Origin: Monarcha castaneiventris obscurior
Taxonomy: Eukaryota > Chordata > Aves > Passeriformes > Monarchidae
NCBI GenBank assembly: GCA_026261815.1
Contig: JAMPIT010000174.1
Coordinates: 11,904,001 to 11,968,000 of the forward strand
Direction: 5' to 3'
Length of the DNA: 64,000 bases
In this document: positions 39,959 through 53,911 of the stretch, piece after piece
Layout of the letters: each line of letters starts with the position of its first letter
Numbering within the stretch: the first letter of the stretch is position 1
The notes under the pieces: model-generated
Told to the model about the DNA's origin: nothing
Database searches by the model: none
The model's input: the letters and a program-made list of their open reading frames with translations, nothing else
Program-made: the position numbers and the translations under genes

Positions 39959-42900
39959 GTAACAGATAAGTGCAACCTGTGAGCAACAACTTCCACCAGA
40001 ATTTTAAATATAGAACTTCTAAAGAGAAATGTCATCTGTCATGTGCCTTCAGAGTATAGGTTTCATTTCATATGAAGCTGTAGTTGAACTGTAAAAAATC
40101 ATAGATCATATAAAAATTTCTCCATTAATTACAAAATATTACTCATGCAATGACATATTTTTTGTGTTAACATTTTCACAGCACTGCAGGAGTCTATCAT
40201 AATCAAGAAAAGAAACTGGCTGGGTGTAAGGAAAAGGAAATTTAATGAATAATAAAAGGGAATGCTAAGCTGCACATATCTAGAAACTAATATCTTTTGT
40301 TGCATTAATGCATGAACTAATAGATCAAAGGTTTAGAAGTGTCAAGAGAAAGAAGTGGATATGTGCATCGTTAAATGCTGTACTTTATTTCTACAAGCAG
40401 AGATTGTCAAATCAGAAAGATTTTTTCTGAGAATATATGTTTATTCTTAACACAGACCATAGGATATCTTTATTTAAAGTAAAACATGTCTTTTAAAAAG
40501 AGTAGTGAAAAAAAAGCATCAAAACAGATCACCAAATAAACTCTCAATTTTGTTTTCCTAATCCTTCAAAGTCCTAAAGAAACAATTGCAGTGATTAATT
40601 TAGTACTTTCTCTAAGTAGATATTTGTTAGACTGCACTTCTCGATCACAGTCTGCTGGGCCAGGGACTGCTGGACTGTGGGCTACTGACTGCTGAGTTTT
40701 GGGCTGCATACTGGCATCTCTGGGATGTGGAAAAATCACAAAAAGAGACATAGATATATATGACTTCTGAGTAATCCAGCTGCCTAGAAGCAAATATTCA
40801 TCTTTAATGTTTTACAAAATTCAAGAAAAATATTTTTGTGTGTGTACGTATTGATGTTAAGCAGAAATAAAGGGTAAGGGTGTAAGATTTCTTACTGAAA
40901 GAAATCTCAGTATAACTGGATTTGCCCTTCTGACTTCCTCTGGAGATCCTACTGGAATTCCCAGAATTTTTAACATTATAAACTGGAAGATGGATGGCCA
41001 CTGGATTTATTGCTTGTGCCAAAATTATTAATGGAATATAATTTCTCAAATAATTCATTTTGATAATACCAGAAATGTTCTGGTTTGTGAAAATGAATAT
41101 AACCTTTACAGTGTCCTTATCTCCATTTCTTCAGCACATTTGAGGATTCTTTGCACTATGTTAATGCTCTTTGTGGAACCTAAAACCTTACTTCTGTGTC
41201 TCATCAGAGACCTGGCTTCAGCCAATTTAATACGAGTGTTTGGATGGTTGTTCAGTTACACCACTTGATTAGAAGCTGTGAACCCATCTCCTCATCAGTG
41301 TCTAAGGTGTCTCTGTGAGCCTGTTGCATGATTCCAGGTAATAACAAAAATATGTTGAATATTGCATTGAATTTTTCCTTCACTGATCTTGAAATGTAAG
41401 ATTATTAAAAATAACATCATCTCCTTAGCTCTACTTGGGAGTTTTTGCTGCAGCAACGATTTTTTGTTTGATATTTCTGGTGGAGCTAAAATGAAGTTTA
41501 ATATGTTACTTCTTCACATCTTCACATCCAGATGTCTTAGATATTTCTCTGGCAGAATTGTACCCACCGTCGCCTGCTTTGATGTTTGTGGATATCTTTA
41601 TCCTTGCTACTTTTTTTCAAGGTGGATGATTAACATTAAATATTCTATGTAAAAGGTTGTGGCAGAATTATCAGAAAAGGCTAAAACATCCCTTAGAAAG
41701 TCACAGTCTCTTCGGGATATTGGTCTTGTGATTTAGGCTTGTTCATCCTCCTGAGCCACATTCCTGGGTCTGACTGCTCTGAATTCAGGTGAAAATCTTC
41801 CTTCCCTTGAGGATGAAGGGAAAAGGTAGGATGCTCATCTTCCCTTGCTTGCTGAGTACAGAGAGACTTTCCCAGTTGGGAAAGTTCTGAAAATCTATCC
41901 TTACCTGTGATTACTGTGGGTGGAGGCTGAATGACAGTGAGCAATAGTTTTTCGTACAGCCCTGGAAGCAGGAGCTACAGCAGCCCGTGCTCTGTTTTCC
42001 AAGCTGAATCCACAGATCAGCCACATCATGTTTAACTCTGATATCAGATAGTGAAAAATTGTTCTCTGTTTCACTACCTGACTTTTACAAGTACAGCTTC
42101 AAGATGTCAAAGCCTCCCTTCTCTCCTCAAAAAGGCCCACAAGCAAGCAGAAAACTTGCCTGGGATGTCAGTTTTTTTATTATTTCTCTCAGGAACTTTT
42201 TAAATGAAAAAAACCCACCTGATGGATGGAATTAAGGAAGACAAACCCTTGTAATACTTTGATAAGTAACCCATGTGCATTGAGCTAGAATTACAGATAC
42301 TGAATTTTGTCTTAAAATGTTTGAATGTACATTTAAATTTGATTAGAGATTTAATATCTCCCCTTTGTCATTAAACAGAAGAAAGTGTCTTTCAGACAAT
42401 CAGAAATTGATTCAAAATATTGAAAGTTTTTATTAAAAATATTCTTGTTTTATGGTTTTTGGGTTTTGGTTTTTTTTTTTTAATGTTTATCCTTTATTTT
42501 AAAAGAAGTTATTTGAATCAAAATGGGAAACAGTTGTCAGAGCTCCAGTTTTGGCAAACAAATTAAACCTATTAACTAGTCTGATAAAAAAAGACTTGGG
42601 GCAGTATGCTGTATGTTACAATTATAGACATGTTTAGAAATAGATGAAATTTTTTTAAAATATTTTTTCAATCAGTATGTTTTACATTATACAATGGAAC
42701 AACATTTTCCACTGAAATTTCGAACATGTTTCTGATAGCACAGTTACAGATTTAACATGGAGGTTCCATTATTAACATTTTGACTGAAATAATAAAAGAA
42801 CATGAACCCAGAACCATTTAAACTGGAACAGCTTCTAAATCTCATCTTTCAAAGAACTGTTGGGTTTCTTGACTTCCAGCTGACAGAAAGGAAGTGGGTA

Positions 42901-45900
42901 AAATAAACATCCTCAAACAGTGATTGGCGTTTATTTAACTCGGAATGCCAAAGTAGCCACAGTGAATTTCCCTACACAACTTCAGAAAGACTTAGAACTG
43001 CTCGAGTTTTAAGATTTAAGCATATCTCCAGGCAAGGAAGTCATTATTTCTAGAATAACAGAAATTAATTTTCAAGCTAGAAAAAATTCAGAAACTGAAC
43101 TTTTACATAGTTGGTACGGAATTTATATTGCCATACTTGTTTTACTTGAAACTGTAGCAAAGATGAAGTTAAATGGAGCAACATCAAGTTCGGGAAAAGA
43201 GGGTTAAATTACAATTTTGTACAGTTCACTAACAACAGTTGAAGAAAGGATGTACAGTAGTCTCTATTTGTGTAACCTATTAAAATGTCCTAACTTCATT
43301 ATATACCTGGGTTATAAGGGCTCTTGGAGGCACAGTTCTAGTACAGACGTGTCCCAACTGCTGCCTTGTATTGAAACTGCAGAAATATTAACCAAAAATA
43401 AAGTAAGTTTAATTTGGCAGACAGAATTTATACAATCGAAGTTGTTGTGCTATTTTGTCTGTCCATATACTAGTTATATGTTCTTCCTGTCAATCAAGAT
43501 AACTCACTACTGAGTGATTCCTTATGCTTCTTGGTTTAAATGACTTGTTTACTTGCAGCTTCTTGTATACAATGATGTATACAGGAATGTAAATGATACC
43601 TGCTCAAATTTTAAGAAAATTCCTCAAAGCTGAGGTCTTTCAGTACCAAAAGACTGAAATATATTGTTCATATGCTTTAATAAAACTGAAATTTAAATTA
43701 TTCATTTTTTATTTAATGCCTGATCTTTGGGACAACATATAAGTGGTTTCAGACTTGTCCTTGCTCAGCAGGGATGATTTGTGGATTTTATGGTACCATG
43801 AGACAAATGGAACAATGCCTGAATGCTTGTGAATAATTTTGAAAAATATTTGGACCTAACATTTCTCTGTGGCTATTTTTCACTTCAGGGAAGTGCAATT
43901 GATGACCTTTGTAGTCTGACAATTAATTTAAAAACAGAATGCAGTCATCAAGGCTAGAATCCATATGATGAATTTTTACCAGATTGCATTTAGTTTTGAT
44001 TATTAAAAAGCTTAAAAAGATGATTTTTTTTGCCACTAATTTATGATCTGCAGTATTTTTGTACTTACACAAACCACTTCTACTTCTTTGGTGACTGAGA
44101 AAGTGAGATATTTATTTGATCTTCATCAAAAAAAGGGTGAGACATATTTTGAAGATCATGCTCAGGTATTACATTAGCAGCAGCCTTTGAGGTGTTACTT
44201 ACTATCAGAAGCCAGTTTTGAAGTTGTGAAAAAAAGATGGTAGAATATGTATGTGTATCCCCAATTAGTGTAATGTATTCAACTTCAAAACATTACTTTG
44301 AATCTTTTTCTCATCCAATTTACACAAAATCCTATGTTGTAAAACAAGAATACTGTGGCAGAAACATACACCCTTAAATTCAGTGTTTGAGCTAAAAGTG
44401 ACAATACACTTTAAAAGGACCAAAACTTGGTCTCCCACCAAATTCTGGGACTGCAATAAACTTTGACTCAGTACAGAAGAAAGGATCTGTAGTATGGCCT
44501 GTGATTCACTAGCCACAGGCTGCTATGTTTCTTCCTTTGTGCATCTTTCATTTTTAAAACGTTTTCACCCTGGCTGTGTTTCAGAAAGCAGAGGAATGCA
44601 ATGAAGAATGCACAGACCATTGGGTTATAAAAAACACTGTCTCAGAGAAAATACACATTTCCAGGGGTTTTTGTAGACATTAATTGGCTCCTGCATAATC
44701 TTTCAGCAGACTGTGTTTTTGCTCAATAGAATATTTTGTTAAAAGGTGAGGTTTTTGAGTGATATGATAATGAGTCAATTCTACTGTAAAATAATCTCCC
44801 ATCTTAACTACAGACAAAGATTACGTTTTCCTTCTGCAACTGTCAGTTTCACAGACTGTTCTGATTTCTCTTCTTTTCTCTGGATGATTTTCTTTCACAA
44901 TGTTTTAAATTAAAGTTCAGGCTCTTTCCTAACTGGAGTACAGCATCTGTCCTCTTCAGGGGTTCATACCTCATTCATTCCTCCATCCTCTTACAGACCT
45001 AATGTTATATCTCAAAGATGCAATTTAGTGTGATTTTTCAGAGATCATTACATATATCATTAGGAAATTCAATATAGACCCTATATGATCTCAATGTGAT
45101 CCCCACAGAGATGTGAATGCACCAGTATTATTAAAATATGATTAATGATGGCTAGTCAGATGGTGGTTAATGATGGTTAATTGGTTTTTAAATGTATGGG
45201 TCTCTCTTCCAGTCCAAATTGATATGATTTTTGCCTTTGTACCAGCTGTTGGCTCTACAACTTCTTTCTAGATTGAAGGTGTCTGTCACTAGAGGTGCCT
45301 CATAACCTTGAGTTAGCTGCGTCTTGGGCTGATTTGTACTTTCACATATGGTAGCACTGAGAGGGATTCTCCAAATTTTTAATTCATTCTTCATGTACAT
45401 TTGGTCACAATGAAAACTGAATTTACAATATTTGTGTTTCCCTTTATGAGACAATCCTTCCACCTCCTGGGCTTACTTTATAGGTCATGATAGTCCTTTG
45501 GATTGGCAGAAGCATGAGCTAAACAAACACTGCTTCCTTGTATCTTCCGAGTGGGAATTTCGACAGTGCACTTGGCTATTCTCCTTCTGCACCAATAGCA
45601 TCCATCTGGTGACTTTTTTTTCTGCTCTATTTAATATTTTCTTTATTCTGGGATCTTTTCCAATTTGGCTATGTAAGAGCTGGACTTCTTTTGTCTGTTG
45701 CTGGGGCAAATACACTGTTAAAAAACATAAGAATTTTAAGAAAGGACAGTGCGGACCTTGAAAGAAGAAAAGAAGTCTGAGAAATAAGGAATGTAACATA
45801 GAAAAAACAGTAGAATGAACACATACTGCTGCACATGACAAATAACAGAAAGGAAAACTGCTTAGTCAGAATCAATCAGCAATGTGCGATATAAAGTAAT

Positions 45901-46184
45901 TGCACAGAAGGCTCAGACACATGTTCAAATTCCCACTACTCAACAAGTTTTTGAGCATGCAATGAACCAGTGTAATTGTGTTCTTAGCCTATGGCAACAA
46001 AACATCCAGTAACTTTGCTTAACTTTCATTGCATGATCTCTCAAATTGCATTATTTTGTTTTTGTTGTGTGCTTACCCATTAAAAAGGGATTAAAGCTGT
46101 CACACTTTTGTCTGTAAATCTATGGGAAGAGGTTTGGTTTTCTGATATGTAAAGTTGGTATATATTTTTATTAACTGTAGTATG
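39959..46184. other. Unique sequence, no gene supported
   Basis: Open frames reach at most 118 codons (45485-45841, minus) and have no recognisable domain. Around 42.85-43.52 kb the sequence looks less repetitive and more complex, with an AATAAAGTAAGT at about 43,398, but I could not define an exon. An imperfect TAATGATGG repeat lies at about 45,139-45,184. Confidence 0.45.
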
Positions 46185-46560
46185 CTGCTTTAACCTGCCT
46201 GAGAGTATTGCCCAAATGCTCCTTGAACTCTGTCAGGCTTGGTGCTGTGACCACTTCCCTGGGGAGCCTGTTCCAGTGCTCAGCCACCCTCTGGGTGAAG
46301 AACTTTATCCTGGAATCCAGCCTAAACCTCCCCTGACTCAGCTTCAGGCCTTTTCCTTGGGTCCTGTCGCTGGTCACCAGAGAAGAGATCAGGATCTACC
46401 GCTCCTCTTCCACTCACAAGGATGTTCAGACCACAATGAGTTCTCCCCTCAGTCTCCTCCAGGCTGAACAGACCAAGTGACCTCAGCTGCTCCTCATACA
46501 ACTTCCCCTCAAGTCCCTTCACCATCTCTGTGACCCTCCTCTGGGCACTCTCTGCTAGCT
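46185..46560 (-). pseudogene. CR1 LINE ORF2 C-terminal fragment, frameshifted
   Basis: On the minus strand, two overlapping frames give successive parts of the CR1 reverse-transcriptase C-terminus. The first (46525-46322) contains EEQLRSLGLFSLEE. The second (46377-46171) contains TSDRTQGKGLKLSQGRFRLD and then HWNRLPREVV. In functional CR1 proteins these lie in one frame in that order, so at least one frameshift separates them here. The HWNRLP motif is a hallmark of the CR1 C-terminal region. The 5' remainder of ORF2 is absent, as in most CR1 copies, and the usual 3' tail is not recognisable past about 46,185. The sequence differs clearly from the 12.3-kb copy, so it belongs to another, probably older, subfamily. 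It is non-functional. Confidence 0.9.
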
Positions 46561-47088
46561 TTACATCCTTTAAAGAATTAGGCAGGGCTTTAAAAATTGA
46601 GACCTAAGAGGAAATGTGATCATTAAAACAAACATCTGGTAAAATCATATAACTGCATTAGTTAAGCTAATTCCAGTCACATTGGGCTTCTCCTGAAAAA
46701 TAATCATTCTCTCAATGTGTTTGTCTGATTTCTGTACCAGAAGCTGGAGTAATGCAATATCTTAGTAGTTCTCAATAATGACTTACATATACATCAATAG
46801 TCACATAGACATGACTAAGGAGACGACACCTTCTAGTGGAAATTATTGGTCAGGGAGCTTTGTCAAATTCATCACAAACTAAAACATGACACAGTATTAC
46901 TGGAGGGATGTGAAATGTACTTTGGAATTGCAGAGGAGAAAAATACCAGTCATGCTATTTGTTCCTTACTCTTATGAATGTAACATATTCTTTTTGCCCA
47001 CTTTAATTTTTTAAGCAATTTCTGTTGATTATTATAACATCTTTCATTTTATGTGGGTAAAAAACAGACACAGTCCTGGTTGATAAAA

Positions 47089-47112
47089 ACCAAACAAACC
47101 AACAAACAAACA
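47089..47112. repeat. Short (CAAA)n-type repeat
   Basis: An AAACC/CAAA low-complexity run of about 24 bp, without further significance. Confidence 0.7.
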
Positions 47113-50100
47113 CTTTAAGGCAGTGGAACCCAGTTTCAGCCCAATCAAATTACAAATCAGACTATTCCCTTCCACTTAAGTTTTCTCTTACTGCTACTTT
47201 TTTTATTCTTAAACCAGAATAAAGTTGAAATAACTTGACTGTATGATCTCTTTTCCCTGCTCCATTTGCATTTCTCCATTCTCCTTTTCCAATTGCTTAT
47301 GGATACAAAAGCAGCTGTATATCTTCCTCAAACTTCAAGTAGCACGTCCGCAATTAATATAAACTTAATGGAGAAATGTAATTCAAGTAAGATGATGAAG
47401 CAGAGATTGTGGGATGTTACACTGAAGTCACACTGCAACATTTCAGCTCTAGCAACTTGCACGGTAAGCTGAAATTTTGAGCAGGAATCTCTACCTGGTG
47501 ATAGATCAGAACTCCAGCAGAAACCTCTACACAGCTCACAAAATTGGCTGATTGGAATGTATGGTAAATCTGAGGTCTCCAGGATGTGATGGACTTGTGA
47601 TACAAGTTCAGTTACATATAGGCAGCAGATTTGACATGGTTTAAGGTTGACAATGTGTAGCAAGTGCCATATTAGTCAATGTTGGCAAATGTAAATGGGA
47701 CATTGTCAGCCTGACAACAAATTCATTATGTCAGACACTCCAAAAACATTTTGATTATATTAAAATATTAAATACTGCCTTCCAGATCAATCTAACCCAA
47801 AGCCTTTTTTTATTTTATTTTCTAAGACAAGGAAAACCAAGAAGACTGTTTTCCTACTACATGCAATTTTTATTTCATGAAGTATTTTGGGTTGGGTTAA
47901 TCTTCAAAATATAATTTAAAAATTCCAGTTTGTTTTCCTTGAACTTTAAGAAGCAAATATATTTAACCACAGTTGAACAATAGACTCCTCTATAATAGTA
48001 AAACCTGATCTAGAATTAATCCTTTACAGTAACCATCATGAAAGTAAAATTTGCTCCATATGGGTATTTACATAGCAATGGCTGATATGCAATATTAATT
48101 TCCAGAATGCAGAATGTGCTGCAATCTAACGGAAAGAGGAGAAAAAAAAGTTACAAAAAAGTTAAAAAGATGAATGATCTTTTCTGTACCACAGCAAGTT
48201 TTATATAAATATATATATTTAAAATAAAGAACTACGAAGTCATCTAAGATGTGAAGCCTACAGGACAGGAAATTCATCACCACATATTTAAACATTTTGG
48301 GGAAAACCGGGGGTTTTTCTTTTCTTTTTTATGTGAGATTTTTTTTTCTTTCCAGCATTTGATTTAAAATCTGCTCTTGAATTTAAGGTTCTTTTTAAAT
48401 GCATACTGAAATAATTAGATGCACCATGAAGCAGCTAAAGCTAATTGAAGTGGCCACAAAAACTGTCAATGCAAATTGAGCCATCTGGATGAACAGATAA
48501 AAGCTTTGGAGACATTCAAAAGCCAGGTGGCATTCAGTTAAATCCCATCTCTTCTTCACAGTATGGTTAGAAAACTGAGAGAAAGAAAAGTAAAACTCTT
48601 TAGGCCACTGAGCCAAAATCTAGTGCCAACAAGATATTTCTAAATAGAACAGAATAAGTAACCTACAATATTAGGGAAAGTTAATGTGACACTATGTGGT
48701 AATAAAAATTATAAACTCAAGTATATAAACCAAAGGAGCAACAGCTACTTAGAGTACAAAACAGGATCAGGCCTAACTGTAAGATAAGTCATTATCTTTA
48801 TAGAGTAATGATATTTTTAATTTAAGGTGCTTGACTGGATATAGAATACTAACTGAAGTTTCTACTCAGTCATACTGTTTGAAAATAACTGGACAAATCC
48901 CATAAGTGCTAATTTTGAAAAACTGTGATCGCCCCTTGTTTAATTTCACATCTGTGAGTATTATGTGCCCTTAAAGGTTCTGAAAAATCAAACTGGACTG
49001 CTTCTGAAGCCCAGTTCATGAAAGACTCTGTCGTATCTTCTGTATTATACATCATGGCTATTCAGATGGCCAGGGATTTTTATTTCCTGGATTATTGGGG
49101 CATATGTTTTTTGTTGTTTTTATTTTTCTTAAAGCATGGCCATTTGCTGTAAAATGATACACATTTTTAATACAGTTTAGTTTTCAGCCAGAATCTCTAA
49201 ATGGTACTGCAATCAAAATTGGGTACAATTGCTCAAACCTCCTGTTACATGAAAATGAGCTTTTATTAAAAGGGAAGTACTTGCACAGAATGTCATCTTT
49301 ATAAAACTTGTCTTTTTCATACATTTAAAACTTGATTGTACTTAAGAGGATTTTTACCAAAGCTCAAAGAAATGGTGCAATGATGTTTTTATAGAATTTC
49401 TTCTTGTTTTGCATAATATTAAAAAAAAAATCAAAAACCCAGACAAACCCCATACATGAGCTCTCCTTTTCAGTTTAACAGAGGTTGAAATTTGTCAGCC
49501 TTTAAGAAAAAAAAAATCTAAAAACTCAAGTAGGTCTAAAAATAATAAATAATAACCACAGGAATTACTTCGTAAATCTCAAAAAATAAATGTTCAGCTC
49601 TGATATGCTTATGGATAATATTTGAGCTCACCTGGAAGAAGCCCCTGTTGAGAAAAGCCGATGTTTTCACAGCTGCTGTTTTTACTCAAAGATAAATAGT
49701 TCTTTATTGTCACTTACACGTATTGGAATGGCTTTACATTTCAGACACATTTGGATGGTTTCACTTGTGCTACTCCACATGGTTTTTTTAATGAACTTTT
49801 TTTTGATGTGTGGAATTTCCTTCCAAGTCACCTGGGTATTCTGGTCATTACAGTGTCAAGAGCTGTATGAGTACCTATGGACTGGGAGAGACACGGCATT
49901 TAACACTATAGAACCATCAAAGTTAAGTACCCAAACCCCTAGAAATCCAGTAGGAGAGGAGCATTCTCTCAGGTATCCATTCTCTTTCCCTGATAGGTCA
50001 TAGATCTCTGCTAGGAAGCCTCTTACCGGTTAACATCTCAGGAAAATGTCAGCTCTATGTGGAAATTTATGACAGAATAAAATGGGCTTTCAGATTTAGT

Positions 50101-50341
50101 ATTTGATGTCTTTGTTGGGCTAGTCCTGCAGGTCTGGTCAGCTTCAACACCTGTGGTTTTTTCGAGTCTGTGACCAGTAAAGATCTAGGATGTCTTAAAT
50201 ACCTAATTTTCTAGCGTGCAAACTTTCACAGAATAGATCATGTCACGGGGCAGGAAACTGATACTGAATCATAGAGTGGATAAAAAGGCTTAGTTCTAGG
50301 TTGCAAAAGGGGCAGGCACATCTTAGAGGGGTTCTTCTGAT

Positions 50342-50367
50342 CATAAAAGGCTGGTTGGCCTTTTATG
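50342..50367. repeat. Perfect 10-bp inverted repeat with 6-nt loop
   Basis: The arms CATAAAAGGC (50342-50351) and GCCTTTTATG (50358-50367) pair perfectly around TGGTTG. The right arm is followed by TCTGTATG. It resembles a small hairpin such as a factor-independent terminator, but that reading has no meaning in a vertebrate genome. Confidence 0.88.
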
Positions 50368-51616
50368 TCTGTATGTATGTGTAATTCCCAGCTCTAGGAG
50401 GACAGATCAAAGGGCACCCTTTGCTTAAGGACCCTCGTCAGAAGATGTATCCAGATGGATGCCATGAATGCCATGGTGCTGTGCTCTATGCATGAAACAT
50501 AGCCTGAGGCACCACAGAGGCAGAAGCTGTTTTAAGAGTTTAGGCTAAGATGTGGTACTTCTGTACCTCTAAACAATCAAAGGTTCCCTGGTGCTAAGTT
50601 GAGAAGTAAACCTGAATAGAAAAAGCAATAAAAAACAAGCAAAGCTCTGTCTGAGGCTATGGATAACCACTAGAGGGTATTCTTGCTCACTGCAAAAACT
50701 TCCAACTGAGATAATCCCATATCACAGGCACAAGTCATAGGGCAATAAGGAAAAAACAGTGCAAAATAAAAGTTATCTATGTGGCTGCATCTGTCAATTT
50801 GCTCTCATTGCACAGGTCTGAAAGGCTTCTCTGAGGCAGCTAAAACTGCAGCTGTTAAACAGGGTCTGCTGTCCTTATTCAGGTGCACATTCCTGTTTCC
50901 AAAGCCCAGCTGGAATAGACAGGTAAAATAATGCTTCACAATTCATAAAATGTTAGAAGGAAAATGAGATCATTATTACCATCTTGGTCTTCGTGTAAGG
51001 ATGGCTATTTGCACCTTCCTTATAGTGCAACTTTCAGGATTAGTTGCAGAGTTTTTGGTTTGGTTTGGACTTCTTTGTTTGTTTGCTTGTTTTCCAAAAT
51101 CATCATCTTTTAATTTTTTTGTTATTAATATAGACAGCAAGTGCCTGTGAAGTTACACATTGAACAAACATCGTAATTTTTACAGTTACATATTTCAAAT
51201 AACTTGTTCATTTTAAGGAACTGTAACATGATTGTAGCATGACCAATGAAATAAGCAAAAGAGCATGTATTTAGACAGAATTCTATGTTTAAGGACAGAA
51301 GTTATGTGTCAAAATTAGAGCACTGTTGGTATCTGACAACTTACATAGATACTTAATTTCTGATGTATGAAATGGGCATTAATTTCTGATTGTATAGCAA
51401 TTGTAAAGTAATTCTTAAGTAGTAAATTTTGCGTGAGAGAGATAGAGTCGCTTCATTCTGCTACAATTTTCCTACAAATGAGGGTTTTTTGGAAGCCCTC
51501 TACTTGAATGACCTCAAGCTCATTAGTAAGTAAAAGGGACTGGATTTTGACCAACAGGAGGTAAAAGACCTTTTTTCTTTGCTCTTATGGTTGATAGGTG
51601 TAATTCATTTTTAAAT

Positions 51617-51656
51617 ACAAACAAACAAACAAAAAAACAAACAAACAAAAAAAACC
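51617..51656. repeat. (CAAA)n microsatellite
   Basis: About nine CAAA units with longer A runs. A simple repeat, probably length-variable. Confidence 0.9.
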
Positions 51657-52457
51657 CCAGTAAAGGTTGTGGTAAGATTTGAATTGTAATAGACTAAGAT
51701 TTTCAGAAATAACCATGAAACCTGTCTTGAGTAAAGAAACACACTTGTGTTCATCCTAAAGGGTTCTAGTTTAGATTGTGCTGGAAACAGAATGTGGAGG
51801 GCAACTGACTCATGATTTTTACATGGCCAAAGAGAAGCAAGGTTAATTCACTCAAAATTACCAAAACCCAGAAAAAGTGTCTATCCTCCCAATATGCTGA
51901 AAACAAAAATTTCATTCATTTTAACTATGAAATATTCACTCCCTAATCCAATTGTTCCATCTGAAGGGTTGGGGCAAAAGATGGAGGAAATGGGAGAGGA
52001 ATGTTGCTCACTATAAACAGAAAATGCTGGAAGTTTTAATGTTCTACCTTTGTATGAAGAGAAATAATACATTGGGATGGCCTGTGGTCTCTATAGGAAA
52101 TATAAAAGACAAAAGCTAAAAAAAATATTAAGAGTAACTTTTTTTCCCATTAAAAATCCACATTCTTAATTGTATTACTAAATACATGACTGACTGAAAT
52201 ATTTTGACATTTCACATATGACACATTTGTGAACATTCTACTAATTCCCAGTAAGAGTCAGCAGCTGTTCCTTAGACAGTATTTCCATTTTTAAACTTAC
52301 TTCAAATGTTTTTCTTCTTTCCTTTCACCAACTCTAACAACTTCTTCTATTCATAACAAGTATTTCTAGCTATGAATCAATTTTTACAAACTGCCCCATG
52401 TGTTAACATATCCTAAGATCAGAGAAAGCCTTGTGATAGTCTGGTTTGATCTGTGGG

Positions 52458-52499
52458 GTAAAAAAGGTTTTCTACCAGTAAAAAAGATTTCTACCGGTA
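52458..52499. repeat. Imperfect ~20-bp tandem duplication
   Basis: Two copies of a unit of the form GTAAAAAAGRTTTCTACCRG lie side by side, differing by a small indel and two substitutions. Confidence 0.65.
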
Positions 52500-53896
52500 A
52501 ATTCATGTTCCAAATGAATGATTTCCAGATAAAATATCTACATTTGGTTTAAACATCTGTTCTGACTCTGAATGTACCACAACTCCTTCTAGCTTGGCTC
52601 TTCAGCATTCTTACTTCTGGCATTCATGCCCTTGTTTGCATCTGAATTTATCCCATTTCATCTCAGTACTGAATGTTACTATAATTTGCAGTGTGTGGTC
52701 GAGAGCTCTTCATTAGCTGAATTCTGTCTCCCAATAAAGAGCCCCTGAACTGTGTTGAAACTGTCTTTGCTTTCTTTTGGTTAAACTAAACAGATTGATT
52801 CATCCTTGTTAGTGAGTTTATTGAAACAAGAGTACTTGCAGTTAATAATAACATTTAAAAAGGACAGACCCCCATCTTCACTGGTGCCCTGGGAGACAGG
52901 GGGTCTGCTAAGAAGTATTAGCTGGGGGGAGGCAGAGTGGAAGAAGCTGGGTAATGCAGCCTCCTTCAAGCCTTTGATAGATTTTTGTCTTGTATAAACA
53001 GTATTAAGAAGTACACAAATACTCTCTTGTTTCTGAGGAGCTTGAAATCCTTTGTAATTCACAGGGTATTGAATCTCCCATCTTGCCTGGAAGCTAGACA
53101 AGCATTATCCCTGTTTTAGACAGGGGGAAATGGAGGCAAAGGGAATTTATATGATTTGCCTCAGGAGCAGATTATCCTTCTGCCTTATTCACCAGCCTGA
53201 GCTTCAGCTTTTCAGTAGATAAAAACATTTATATTTGAGTGGGATCTGCAAGGGGATAAACTTCAGGAAATTTCCTTCTAGTGCTACCTGTGGATCTGTC
53301 AGTCCCCAGAGATGAATATATGTAATATGCATGACAATTTTCCTCCATATTGCATAACTTCAAATTTCCTTTATATTCAAAGAGGGCCTGATTCAAAGCC
53401 TGTTAAAGAATGAAATTATTCTTACCAGCTTTGAATTATGTATAAATGTGTCTTCCATTTTAAAATGTGATGCATACACTAATAGAGCACTATTATTTCA
53501 CAGGGAGGCATTATTTAAAAATTATTTTGGGCTTGTCTACAGCTTTATGTAGGCAGAATGATTATCAGGTTATACATTTAAAATCCAAGTCAACAAGAAG
53601 AAAAGCTAGTGATGATTTAAAGTAAGCTCATAACCTTTCTTTTCTCCATGCGGTTTGCTGCTGGTGTGTTATCTGCTTTAAAAATTAAAACAAAAGAGAA
53701 ATTAGCAAAGTCACAGATCCCCATTTAAATCAAGAAAGCATGAACTTATTCTCCAAACCTGTTGCTGTTAAATTCAGTTTTGTGCTAGAGAGGAGCCACT
53801 GGATGGCAGCCTTGCTCCTTCCAAATCAGAGGATGCGGCCTTGGCTGAACAAGCTTTGTTACAAACCTGCAGCCCGAGTGTGTCCCTGGCCTGTGC

Positions 53897-53911
53897 CCTC
53901 GGTAACCGAGG
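53897..53911. repeat. 15-nt near-perfect palindrome CCTCGGTAACCGAGG
   Basis: Seven-base arms CCTCGGT and ACCGAGG surround one central A. It sits within a locally GC- and CpG-richer patch (about 53,740-53,960) with a plus-strand frame of 75 codons that I do not recognise. It could be a dimeric transcription-factor site. That is inference only. Confidence 0.7.

Noticed and set aside
39778..40035. 85-codon minus-strand frame that looks fairly protein-like
   Set aside because: It overlaps the U3 side of a probable LTR and matches no protein I recognise. Better treated as part of the mobile element.
43217..43513. 98-codon plus-strand frame next to an AATAAAGTAAGT donor-like site
   Set aside because: No recognisable protein similarity and no matching acceptor or partner exon could be identified.
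47328..47663. 111-codon minus-strand frame considered as another CR1 protein remnant
   Set aside because: It lacks the RLPREVV-type motifs and the conserved tail seen in the real CR1 copies.
52731..52740. CCAATAAAGA considered as a polyadenylation signal of an unseen transcript or LTR
   Set aside because: No upstream TATA box, termini or target duplications were found, and AATAAA is common in AT-rich DNA.
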